From NCBI GenBank assembly GCA_017524545.1, contig JAFXVN010000042.1, forward strand, positions 1 to 55,050: a stretch of DNA of 55,050 bases, in the 5' to 3' direction. Made by a program: the position numbers and the translations under genes. The notes under the pieces were generated by a model. The model was not told the DNA's origin, made no database searches, and worked only from the letters and a program-made list of their open reading frames with translations. This stretch comes from Bacteroidaceae bacterium. GTDB taxonomy: Bacteria; Bacteroidota; Bacteroidia; Bacteroidales; Bacteroidaceae. Positions 25,390-32,732 of this stretch are shown piece after piece (within the stretch, counting starts at the first letter, position 1; every line of letters starts with the position of its first letter).

Positions 25390-26130
25390 ATGGGAAGAGC
25401 ATTTGAATACCGCAAAGCGACCAAACTGAAGAGATGGGGGCACATGGCCAAGACATTCACCCGACTAGGCAAGCAGATTGCCATTGCTGTGAAGGCAGCA
25501 GGTCCCGAACCAGAGAACAACCCCGCACTGCGCAGCGTCATCGCTGTCTGCAAGCGTGAGAACATGCCGAAGGACAACATCGAGCGTGCCATCAAAAATG
25601 CGATGGGCAAGGACCAGAGTGATTACAAGTCTGTCACCTACGAAGGATACGGCCCTCACGGCATTGCTGTCTTCGTTGACACCCTGACCGACAACACCAC
25701 ACGTACTGTTGCTGACGTTCGCAGCGTCTTCAACAAGTTCAGCGGCAACATGGGTACAACGGGCTCACTCTCCTTCCTGTTCGACCACAAGTGCGTCTTC
25801 ACCTTCAAGAAGAAGGACGGCATGGACATGGACGACTTCATCCTGGAGATGATTGACTGCGGCGTGGAAGAAGAATATGATGAGGAGTACGACGAGGAGA
25901 AGGATGTGACCACCATCACTATCTATGGCGAGCCTACCAGCTTCAACACTATACAGAAGAAGCTCGAGGCAGACGGCTATGAGGATGTTGGCGGTGAGTT
26001 CACTTACATTCCCAACGACGTGAAGGACGTGACACCCGAGCAGCGCGAGACCATCAACAAAATGGTGGAGAAGCTCGAAGAGTTCGACGATGTCCAGACT
26101 GTCTATACAAACATGAAACCCGAAGAGTAA
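25390..26130 (+). CDS. yebC: YebC/PmpR family protein (TACO1-like)
   Basis: A 246-residue cytoplasmic protein of the YebC family, known as transcriptional regulators or translation factors for proline-rich stretches. Signatures: N-terminal MGRAFEYRKATKLKRW (Bacteroidetes variant of the usual GHSKW start), FTRLGKQIAIAVKAAGPEP, NMPKDNIERAIKNAMGK, YEGYGPHGIAVFVDTLTDN and TRTVADVRSVFNKFSGNMG. An acidic patch (DEEYDEEKD) lies near residue 160. It follows pheT, a conserved pairing, and converges on dnaB. Confidence 0.95.
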   Translation: MGRAFEYRKATKLKRWGHMAKTFTRLGKQIAIAVKAAGPEPENNPALRSVIAVCKRENMPKDNIERAIKNAMGKDQSDYKSVTYEGYGPHGIAVFVDTLTDNTTRTVADVRSVFNKFSGNMGTTGSLSFLFDHKCVFTFKKKDGMDMDDFILEMIDCGVEEEYDEEYDEEKDVTTITIYGEPTSFNTIQKKLEADGYEDVGGEFTYIPNDVKDVTPEQRETINKMVEKLEEFDDVQTVYTNMKPEE

Positions 26131-26161
26131 ACGCGGTTTCTCCCACTGATAAGAAAAGAAC

Positions 26162-26195
26162 TAAGCCTGTCCTTCTGAAGAGAAGAGCAGGCTTA
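26162..26195. terminator. Hairpin between convergent yebC and dnaB
   Basis: Stem TAAGCCTG / CAGGCTTA with an 18-base loop, 31 bp after the yebC stop. It can serve yebC; the U-tract (AATTTGTTAATT) is weak. The 22-bp tandem array starts within its right arm. Confidence 0.6.
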
Positions 26196-26259
26196 ATTTG
26201 TTAATTAGGCTTGGCTAATTGGCCAACTAGGTGTGCCTAGTTGGTGAACTAGGTTAGGC
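26194..26259. repeat. 22-bp-period tandem array, locus B
   Basis: Three units at 26194, 26216 and 26238. They share the locus A design: palindrome TAATTGGCCAACTA / TAGTTGGTGAACTA plus spacer GGTGTGCC or GGTTAGGC. It ends five bases from the dnaB stop codon. Confidence 0.85.
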
Positions 26260-26264
26260 TTGTT

Positions 26265-27836
26265 TCAGAATTCGTCTTTGGTGGTTGCTTGTTGCAGGCC
26301 GGCAAAGGAGTCGCCAGTGCCGATGGCGTTGGCGATTCGGTCGCTTTCTGCCATTTCTTCTGCCGTCATCTTCGGTGAGACGAAGCGTCCGCCCATGTCG
26401 CTCTCCTGCGTGCCGGGGAGAGGAATGGTGGAGTCGAGGTCGGAGAAGCGTGCAAACTCGCTGCGGAAGGCCAGCTTGATGTCGCCCACAGAACCGTTGC
26501 GGTGCTTGGCAATGATGAACATGGCTTTCCCGTGCCAGTCGAATCCCTGGTCATCGACGAACAGCTTGTAGTACTCGGGGCGATGGATGAAGCAAACGAT
26601 GTCGGCATCCTGTTCGATGGCACCCGATTCTCGCAAGTCGCTCAACTGCGGACGCTTGCCTTCGATACCCTCGCGACTTTCCACACCACGGTTCAGCTGG
26701 CTCAGTGCGATGATGGGGATGTTAAGCTCCTTGGCAAGCCCCTTCAGGGCGCGGCTCACGGTGCTTACCTCTTCCTGGCGGCTGTTGATGTTCAGACCGC
26801 TGGCGTGCATCAATTGCAGATAGTCAATCATAATTGCCTTCACACCATACTCGCGTACCAACCGGCGAGCTTTCGTCTGTAGCTCAAAGACACTGAGCGA
26901 CGGCGTGTCGTCGATGTAGATGGGCGCATTGTAGAGTTGGCGGACGCGCTTGTCGAGCTGTCCCCATTCGTATGGTGCCAGCTGTCCGCTGCGTAGTTTC
27001 TCGCCGCTCAGTTCGCTGACGTTGACCATGAGTCGCTGCACAAGCTGCTGGTTGCTCATCTCCAGACTGAACATGGCGCATGGAATCTTGTTATCCACAG
27101 CCATGCGCTTTATCATGGAGAGCACAAACGCAGTCTTACCCATTGCGGGGCGTGCGGCAATGATGATGAGGTCGCTGTTCTGCCAGCCGTTTGTTATTTT
27201 GTCGAGTTCGCGGAAGCCCGATGTTAGTCCGCTCAATCCGCCCTCCACAGCCTGTGCTTTCTGGATGTGTTCGATGACCTGGCTGATGATGGGGTCAATC
27301 TGTGTGAAGTCCTTCTTCAGGTTTTTCTGTGAGATGGCGAAAAGCATACTCTCGGTCTCCTGCATCAGGTCGGCCACGTCGATGGTGGCATCGAAGGCTT
27401 TCGTCTGCACCACACTGGCGAAGGTGATGAGCTGACGTTGCAGTGACTTCTGTGCTATGACCTTGGCATGGTATTCTATGTGGGCGGAGCTGGCCACCTG
27501 TGCATTGATTTGCATCAGATAGACTTCGCCGCCTGCTGCTTCGAGGTTGTCGGTGCGTTCCAACTGTTCGACGACGGTCATAATGTCAACCGGCTTCTGT
27601 TCGGCGTTGAGTGTCTGTATCGCCTGATAGATGAGCTGGTGGCGGTGGTCGTAAAAGCTTTCGGGCTTGAGCAGTTCAGCTATTAGTCCGTAGGAGTCCT
27701 GTTCCACCATGAGTGCGCCCAGCACAGCCACCTCCATGTCGAGGCTTTGCGGCTGCTTGTGTCCATATTGGTCAACCTGAGGCACTTCCACTATCTTCGT
27801 TGCATTCGAGCGTCTTCTTCCTGTCGTTTCTGCCAT
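26265..27836 (-). CDS. dnaB: Replicative DNA helicase
   Basis: A 523-residue hexameric helicase that unwinds DNA at the replication fork. The N-terminal domain (about 30-135; DMEVAVLGALMVEQDSYG) binds primase; the C-terminal RecA-like domain (from about 200) begins LSGLTSGFRELDKITNGW and has Walker A at 228-236 (ARPAMGKTAF), Walker B IMIDYLQLM, and SQLNRGVESREGIEGKRPQL with the arginine finger region. No intein is present. A minus-strand TAACTTTG (27873-27880) is the likely -7 element. Convergent with yebC. Confidence 0.97.
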   Translation of the reverse strand: MAETTGRRRSNATKIVEVPQVDQYGHKQPQSLDMEVAVLGALMVEQDSYGLIAELLKPESFYDHRHQLIYQAIQTLNAEQKPVDIMTVVEQLERTDNLEAAGGEVYLMQINAQVASSAHIEYHAKVIAQKSLQRQLITFASVVQTKAFDATIDVADLMQETESMLFAISQKNLKKDFTQIDPIISQVIEHIQKAQAVEGGLSGLTSGFRELDKITNGWQNSDLIIIAARPAMGKTAFVLSMIKRMAVDNKIPCAMFSLEMSNQQLVQRLMVNVSELSGEKLRSGQLAPYEWGQLDKRVRQLYNAPIYIDDTPSLSVFELQTKARRLVREYGVKAIMIDYLQLMHASGLNINSRQEEVSTVSRALKGLAKELNIPIIALSQLNRGVESREGIEGKRPQLSDLRESGAIEQDADIVCFIHRPEYYKLFVDDQGFDWHGKAMFIIAKHRNGSVGDIKLAFRSEFARFSDLDSTIPLPGTQESDMGGRFVSPKMTAEEMAESDRIANAIGTGDSFAGLQQATTKDEF

Positions 27837-27872
27837 ATCGCGTTATGTACTTGTATTCTCAAAATTTGTATG

Positions 27873-27880
27873 CAAAGTTA
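27873..27880 (-). promoter_or_regulatory. -7 element for dnaB
   Basis: Minus-strand TAACTTTG, 37 bp before the start; the -33 position has only CTTG. Confidence 0.5.
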
Positions 27881-27973
27881 GTCACAATAAATGAGAAACG
27901 CAAGTGTTTGCTTGGATTTATTTTGTTACAATCTGCAATGAGTACCTTTGGGTTTAGTTCTGATTTCATCTAT

Positions 27974-30346
27974 CTATTTGTCCTCGAAGTAGATGCGCTT
28001 CACCCGTGGCGCGATGCCCGTCAGTATTTCGTAGGGGATGGTGCCGCAGCGTGAAGCCAGTTCCGAGGGTGTAAGCTCCTCGCCGAAGACCGTCACGAGG
28101 TCGCCTTCCTCGCAAGGTATGTCGGTGACGTCAATCATGCAGACATCCATGCAGATGTTGCCGACGTATTCCGCCTTTCTGCCTTTTACGAGGCAGAAGC
28201 CTTGCCGGTTTCCAAGGAGGCGGTTCAGGCCGTCGGCATAGCCGATGGGAATGCTGGCGATGCGGCTGTCGCGCTCCAGAATCGTCCTTCGGCTGTACCC
28301 CACGCTCTCGCCTGCCTTTACGTCGTGAATCTGTAATATGGTGGTGCGCAAGGTGCTGACGTTATTGATAATTCCTCCTGTTCGGCTGTTGATGCCGTAA
28401 AGCCCAAGTCCGAGGCGTACCATTTCGAGTTGTCTGTCGGGGAAGTGCTCGATGCCGGCACTGTTGCAGATATGCCGAAGGATAGGGTAGGGGAATGCCT
28501 CTTGCAGCTGCTTTGTTCCGGCCAGGAAGCGTTCGTATTGCAGAGCGGAGAACTGGTCGAAGTCGTCCGAATCGCTGCCCACGAAGTGCGAGAAGACGGA
28601 ACGCGGAATGAGGGCGGTCTGCCTGTGCAGCCGTTCGATGAGCCGGGGCATGTCCTTTTCGGGGTCGAAACCGAGCCGATGCATACCTGTGTCGAGCTTG
28701 ATGTGGACGGGGAAGTTCGTGATGCCTTCGTGCTCTGCCGCCTTGATGAGAGCGTCGAGCAGACGGAAACTGTATATCTCGGGTTCCAGATGGTACTGGA
28801 ATAGGGCGCTGAAGCTGCTTATCTCGGGATTCATCACCATGATGCCCTGCGTGATGCCCTTTTCCCGAAGTGTCACACCCTCGTCGGCAACGGCAACGGC
28901 AAGATAGTCCACGTTGTGGTCCTGTAGCGTCTTTGCCACTTCCACTGCCCCCGCTCCGTATGCATCCGCCTTGACCATGCAAATCATCTTCGTTTCGGGC
29001 TTCATGTAGGAACGGTAATAGTTGAGGTTCTTCACGATGGCACTCAGGTTGACCTCAAGGATGGTCTCGTGCACTTTCTTTTCCAAGCGGTCGGTAATGC
29101 GCTCGAAGTGGAAGCTGCGGGCACCCTTGATGAGGATGAGCTGATGCTGTAGTGTGGCAAGTACGTCGCTTGCCAGCAGTGCCTCTGTGCTGGGGAAGAA
29201 GCGACAGTGGATTGACAGCCTTGAGAAGCAGTCCAGATGGGCGGAAATGATTCCGCCGACGGCAATCAGATTGTTGATGCCGCGCTGTTCGAGCAAGTCT
29301 GCCAGCTGCGTGTAGAGGGCATGTGGCTCAACACCCGTTTGCAGTATGTCGCTAAGGATAAGCGTGCGTTTGCGTCCCTCTTTCTCTGGGCGGCGGTTCA
29401 TAAAGTCGAGGGCGATGTCCAAGCTGCTGAGGTCGCTGTTGTAGGAGTCGTTGATGAGGGTGCAGTCGTTTTGCCCGTCCTTCACTTCCAGTCGCATGGC
29501 AACAGGTTCCAGTGCACGCAGACGCTCCTCGATGGTGTCGTCGTCGAGTCCTATCTCGCGGCAGGCAGCACGGCAGAGCGACTTGTTGTCCTCGAAGGCA
29601 TTGCCTGTGCTGTGGCAGGGCACCAGCTTGCCGTTCAGCTTTATCTCGCGGAGGCAGTTCTCGATGACTGGGTTGCCGGCAAGGTAGATGATGACCTTCG
29701 CATCCTTCATCAGCAGAAGCTTTTCCCTGCACTTCTCCTCCATCGACACGAAGTTCTCCTGATGGGCGTTGCCAAGGCAGGTGAAGATGCCGATGGTGGG
29801 CTTGATGATGCGCTCCAGGGCAGCCATCTCGTTTCTTTCCGATATGGCAGCTTCAAAGAGAGCCACTTCGCTCTTCTCCCAAAGTCCCCAGACGGAGAGG
29901 GGCACGCCTATCTGCGAGTTGTAGCTGCGAGGGCTGCGGGTGACTGTGAAGTTCGGAGCAAGCAGCTGGTAGAGCCATTCCTTGACAAGTGTCTTGCCGT
30001 TGCTGCCCGTTATGCCCACGACGGGAATGCCGAAGCGCGAGCGGTGGTAGGCTGCCAGATCCTGCAGGGCTTTCAGCGTGTCCGGGACGAAGAGGAAGAC
30101 TGCCCCATAAAATTCCCCGTTAAATTGTGTTATGTTTTCACTTACCACAAATGCACGGACACCCCTCTGGTAGAGGTCGGCGATGTAGCGATGTCCGTTG
30201 CCGCGTTCTGTCTTGATGGCGAAGAACAGTGTCGATTCGGGGTAGCAGAGGCTGCGGCTGTCCGTCAGGAGCCAGTCGATGTTAAGTTCTCTGAAGTCAT
30301 TTGTCTTTGCACCGATGATGGATGCTATTTCGAGCGTGTTGTACAT
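27974..30346 (-). CDS. Bifunctional MurF ligase / alanine racemase
   Basis: A 790-residue cytoplasmic fusion that joins two cell-wall steps: MurF adds D-Ala-D-Ala to UDP-MurNAc-tripeptide, and Alr makes D-Ala. The MurF half (1 to about 430) has the ATP loop GITGSNGKTL (111-120), EAAISERNEM and NDSYNSDLSSLDIAL. The racemase half (about 435-790) has the PLP-lysine in MVKADAYGAGA (Lys459), HIKLDTGMHRLGF, VRLGLGLYGIN, SVGYSRRTILERDSRIA and the catalytic IPIGYADGLNR; it ends RVKRIYFEDK. The fusion is normal in Bacteroidetes. Its start overlaps the end of the GSCFA gene by 22 bp, suggesting co-translation. Confidence 0.95.
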   Translation of the reverse strand: MYNTLEIASIIGAKTNDFRELNIDWLLTDSRSLCYPESTLFFAIKTERGNGHRYIADLYQRGVRAFVVSENITQFNGEFYGAVFLFVPDTLKALQDLAAYHRSRFGIPVVGITGSNGKTLVKEWLYQLLAPNFTVTRSPRSYNSQIGVPLSVWGLWEKSEVALFEAAISERNEMAALERIIKPTIGIFTCLGNAHQENFVSMEEKCREKLLLMKDAKVIIYLAGNPVIENCLREIKLNGKLVPCHSTGNAFEDNKSLCRAACREIGLDDDTIEERLRALEPVAMRLEVKDGQNDCTLINDSYNSDLSSLDIALDFMNRRPEKEGRKRTLILSDILQTGVEPHALYTQLADLLEQRGINNLIAVGGIISAHLDCFSRLSIHCRFFPSTEALLASDVLATLQHQLILIKGARSFHFERITDRLEKKVHETILEVNLSAIVKNLNYYRSYMKPETKMICMVKADAYGAGAVEVAKTLQDHNVDYLAVAVADEGVTLREKGITQGIMVMNPEISSFSALFQYHLEPEIYSFRLLDALIKAAEHEGITNFPVHIKLDTGMHRLGFDPEKDMPRLIERLHRQTALIPRSVFSHFVGSDSDDFDQFSALQYERFLAGTKQLQEAFPYPILRHICNSAGIEHFPDRQLEMVRLGLGLYGINSRTGGIINNVSTLRTTILQIHDVKAGESVGYSRRTILERDSRIASIPIGYADGLNRLLGNRQGFCLVKGRKAEYVGNICMDVCMIDVTDIPCEEGDLVTVFGEELTPSELASRCGTIPYEILTGIAPRVKRIYFEDK

Positions 30347-31239
30347 GTCCTGTGTAGTTTAGATTTTCGTATGGGTTCGTAGTCTTTAAGGTATTGTCTC
30401 ATTTCTTTGCACATGCAGCTTTCTGTCAGTCTTTGCCAGATGTAGTTCACGGCAGCAGGGGCCGGATGAATCATGTCGTCGGCATAGAAGCGGTAGTCGC
30501 GCAGTTCGTCAAGCAGAATCTCGTAGGCCGGGAAGTAGCTGGCTTTCTCGGGATAGCGTCTGCACAGCTCATCGACGGTCAGCAGTAGCGTCGCCTTTGC
30601 CAGCTGGCTTCCATGGAAACCGTACTTCTTGTAGCGATAGGGGCTGACCGTGAAAACCACGTGGAGATTCGGACATTCCTCTTGAAGGAGGTCCATCATG
30701 CCGCATAGCGTTTTCAGGCAAGCCTCTGTGTCCAGCGTCACTTCTTCAAAGTGATTGCCTGGCACTTTGTGGCAGTTGGCAACTGTCATGCCTTTTTCCC
30801 GCAGGCGGTAGCAGACGTTTGTGCCCAAGGTGACGAACAGGAAGTCTGCCTTCCGCAGTGCTTCGCCAAGTTCCGAGAAGGTGTCCTGTATGGTCGTGCG
30901 GAACCTTTCCTCCTCCGTGTCGGTGAGAAGTGTGCTTGCCCACCAGCAATGCCACGAGGACTGGAAACTGAAGATTGAGGATTGAAGGGTGTCTTTTTCC
31001 GTTGCCAATCTTGGATTTCCAGTTGATAAGGCCTGCAGCACCTGAATGGCGATGCTCTCGGGGTTGTAGGTCACGCCAAGCGGGTTGCAGGTGCATTGGA
31101 GTCCGTAGCTTTGGAACATTTCGCCGATGTTCTGTGCGAAGCATGAGCCGAGCAGCACAAACCGCTGGTCTGCCCGCATCGGTTCTGCCCATTGCGGTAC
31201 TTCTACTATTGTTCGGAAACAGGTGTCCTCTGCCTTCAT
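30325..31239 (-). CDS. GSCFA-domain protein
   Basis: A 304-residue protein of the GSCFA family (named for LGSCFA, residues 29-34), an SGNH-hydrolase-like group of unknown substrate, typical of Bacteroidetes and placed next to murF-alr. Conserved blocks: FVLLGSCFAQNIGEMF, NPLGVTYNPESIA, FLFVTLGTNVCYR, VVFTVSPYRYKKYGFHGSQL and DDMIHPAPAAVNYIW (terminal His). Residues about 84-93 (TLQSSIFSFQ) are encoded by an AATCCTCAATCTTCAGTTTC-type micro-repeat in frame, possibly a recent insertion in a surface loop. A terminator for the upstream rplS precedes it, so it probably has its own promoter. Confidence 0.88.
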   Translation of the reverse strand: MKAEDTCFRTIVEVPQWAEPMRADQRFVLLGSCFAQNIGEMFQSYGLQCTCNPLGVTYNPESIAIQVLQALSTGNPRLATEKDTLQSSIFSFQSSWHCWWASTLLTDTEEERFRTTIQDTFSELGEALRKADFLFVTLGTNVCYRLREKGMTVANCHKVPGNHFEEVTLDTEACLKTLCGMMDLLQEECPNLHVVFTVSPYRYKKYGFHGSQLAKATLLLTVDELCRRYPEKASYFPAYEILLDELRDYRFYADDMIHPAPAAVNYIWQRLTESCMCKEMRQYLKDYEPIRKSKLHRTCTTRSK

Positions 31240-31288
31240 GTTCTGTCTATGCGCTTATTCTTCATTGCAATGGTGCGGAGAAAGCAAA

Positions 31289-31320
31289 AAAGCACCTGTC
31301 CTTTCGGGAGCGGGTGCTTT
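31289..31320 (-). terminator. Intrinsic terminator of rplS
   Basis: Minus strand: stem AAAGCACC..TCC / GGA..GGTGCTTT followed by TTTTTTGC, 40 bp after the rplS stop. Strong hairpin with a true U-tract. Confidence 0.88.
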
Positions 31321-31360
31321 CAGATTTTCCGTTTGTCGGATGTAAGAAAGGGCAGGGGAC

Positions 31361-31729
31361 TTAATCCTCCTTCTGAGCAGCAACGCGCTTTTCGGCGATG
31401 CGGGCCTTCTTACCGGTGAGGTTGCGCAGGTAGTAGAGCTTGGCACGACGTACCTTACCAACCTTGTTCACCTGAATGCTGTCGATGTTGGGGCTGTTGA
31501 GGGGGAAGATACGCTCCACACCTACTGTGCCGGACATCTTGCGAACAGTGAAGCGCTTGTTCTCGCCATGACCGCAAATCTTGATGCAGACACCACGGTA
31601 GAGCTGGATACGCTCCTTGTTACCTTCGACAATTTTGTATGCAACGGTCACTGTGTCACCTGCCTTGAATGCGGGATGGCTCTTGCCTGTTGCAAATGCT
31701 TCTTCAGCAATTTTGATTAAATCAGCCAT
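31361..31729 (-). CDS. rplS: 50S ribosomal protein L19
   Basis: A 122-residue ribosomal protein at the 30S-50S interface. I start at ATG 31729 ([20 protein letters not shown]), which matches family N termini; the frame is open for 34 more codons upstream, but these run through the promoter. Signatures: [58 protein letters not shown] and the basic [18 protein letters not shown]. Confidence 0.97.
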   Translation of the reverse strand: MADLIKIAEEAFATGKSHPAFKAGDTVTVAYKIVEGNKERIQLYRGVCIKICGHGENKRFTVRKMSGTVGVERIFPLNSPNIDSIQVNKVGKVRRAKLYYLRNLTGKKARIAEKRVAAQKED

Positions 31730-31820
31730 AATGCTAAATTGGTTATAAAATTGTTTGTCGATCGCACGTAGGCATAACAGGTCTCTCTTTTCCTGCCAGC
31801 GACCTACGGGAAAGCGGGTG

Positions 31821-31828
31821 CAAAGGTA
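31821..31828 (-). promoter_or_regulatory. -7 element for rplS
   Basis: Minus-strand TACCTTTG, 91 bp upstream of the ATG. A GAAGAATGAAGAATTAAG micro-repeat (31840-31866) occupies the -33 region. Confidence 0.6.
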
Positions 31829-31867
31829 CAAAAAAAATGAAGAATGAAGAATTAAGAACGAAGAATT

Positions 31868-31898
31868 TTTGCCTTTTGCGTAAAATTATGTACTTTTG
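31868..31898 (+). promoter_or_regulatory. Orphan plus-strand promoter
   Basis: TTTG (31868-31871), 19 bp, TACTTTTG (31891-31898): an exact Bacteroidetes consensus. No plus-strand gene follows; the transcript would run antisense into the gene at 31971-32573. Confidence 0.5.
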
Positions 31899-31970
31899 CT
31901 CATAGAAAAGGGCAAATTTGTTCCTTCCTTCAGGCTTTAAGCCACGTTATTTGGAATGATTGTCCTTATA

Positions 31971-32573
31971 TCAGTCTTTGGGATACAGCTTCTTGAAGAC
32001 CTCTGTCAGGGACTCCACCTCGGGCAGCAATGCCTTTAGTTCGTCCTCGTTTTGGTTCCTGACAGCCGTCATGGCATTCTCCAGCACATCCGTCAGCCTC
32101 TTGCAGTTGCTTCCGTCTTCTGGCGACCATGCTGTGGCAACGCGAATCCTATTCCCAAAGAAGTAACGGGTTCCGTCGAGTCCCCTTCGTTCGTCATTGA
32201 ACATACATGTTGCGACGGCATGTTCTATTAGGTCGGAAAACATCAAAGCCGTAGCCTTGTCTGTCTTGACCTCTATGGAATCCAACCTCAGTTTCGGCTC
32301 ATCTGGCCCGGCTTCCTTGTTCACCTCGCACCACTTTACCTGCAGCCGTTCGCTTTCCCCATAACCGTAATACACATACAGGGCTGAGGGGAAGCTGAAT
32401 GAAGGGAATATAAGCATTTGCTGAATTGCCCTCTCGGACAGCCAAGTCCCGAAATACTTTTCTCCCCATAGCTTCTGCTGAGTTTGTGTCATCGGTTCCA
32501 GTCTGCTCTGAGCCTGTGCGCCAATGGCTGCCGCCATCAGCAACGCCAGCAATAAGATGATTCGCTTTTTCAT
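31971..32573 (-). CDS. Hypothetical exported protein
   Basis: A 200-residue protein I do not recognise. ATG 32573 gives a good signal peptide (KKRIILLLALLMAAAIGAQA, cleavage before QSR); an in-frame ATG at 32597 would precede it by eight residues. The mature part has no Cys-rich, TonB or enzyme motif; it contains TRYFFGNRIRVATAWSPEDG and ends in an acidic/amphipathic helix (NQNEDELKALLPEVESLTEV). Likely periplasmic. A minus-strand TATCTTTG (32615-32622) is a candidate -7 element. Confidence 0.65.
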   Translation of the reverse strand: MKKRIILLLALLMAAAIGAQAQSRLEPMTQTQQKLWGEKYFGTWLSERAIQQMLIFPSFSFPSALYVYYGYGESERLQVKWCEVNKEAGPDEPKLRLDSIEVKTDKATALMFSDLIEHAVATCMFNDERRGLDGTRYFFGNRIRVATAWSPEDGSNCKRLTDVLENAMTAVRNQNEDELKALLPEVESLTEVFKKLYPKD

Positions 32574-32614
32574 AATGGTCCTTGTTTTGGTTGACAATTA
32601 TTCTTCTTTTGCTG

Positions 32615-32622
32615 CAAAGATA
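32615..32622 (-). promoter_or_regulatory. -7 element for the exported hypothetical
   Basis: Minus-strand TATCTTTG, 42 bp before the start; no good -33 match. Confidence 0.45.
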
Positions 32623-32732
32623 TGGAGTTTTGCAATATCTTCTAAGAAAACGGGCTTTTTTCTCCTGAAAATGAGGAAGATTTGACGGCGCCAAAGGAGA
32701 TTGGAAACGCCGCATGCGGCAGGAAGCGGTAA

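Noticed and set aside
31730-31831. Long N-terminal form of L19
   Set aside because: The extension runs over the -7 element, and L19 proteins start at [10 protein letters not shown]-like sequence.
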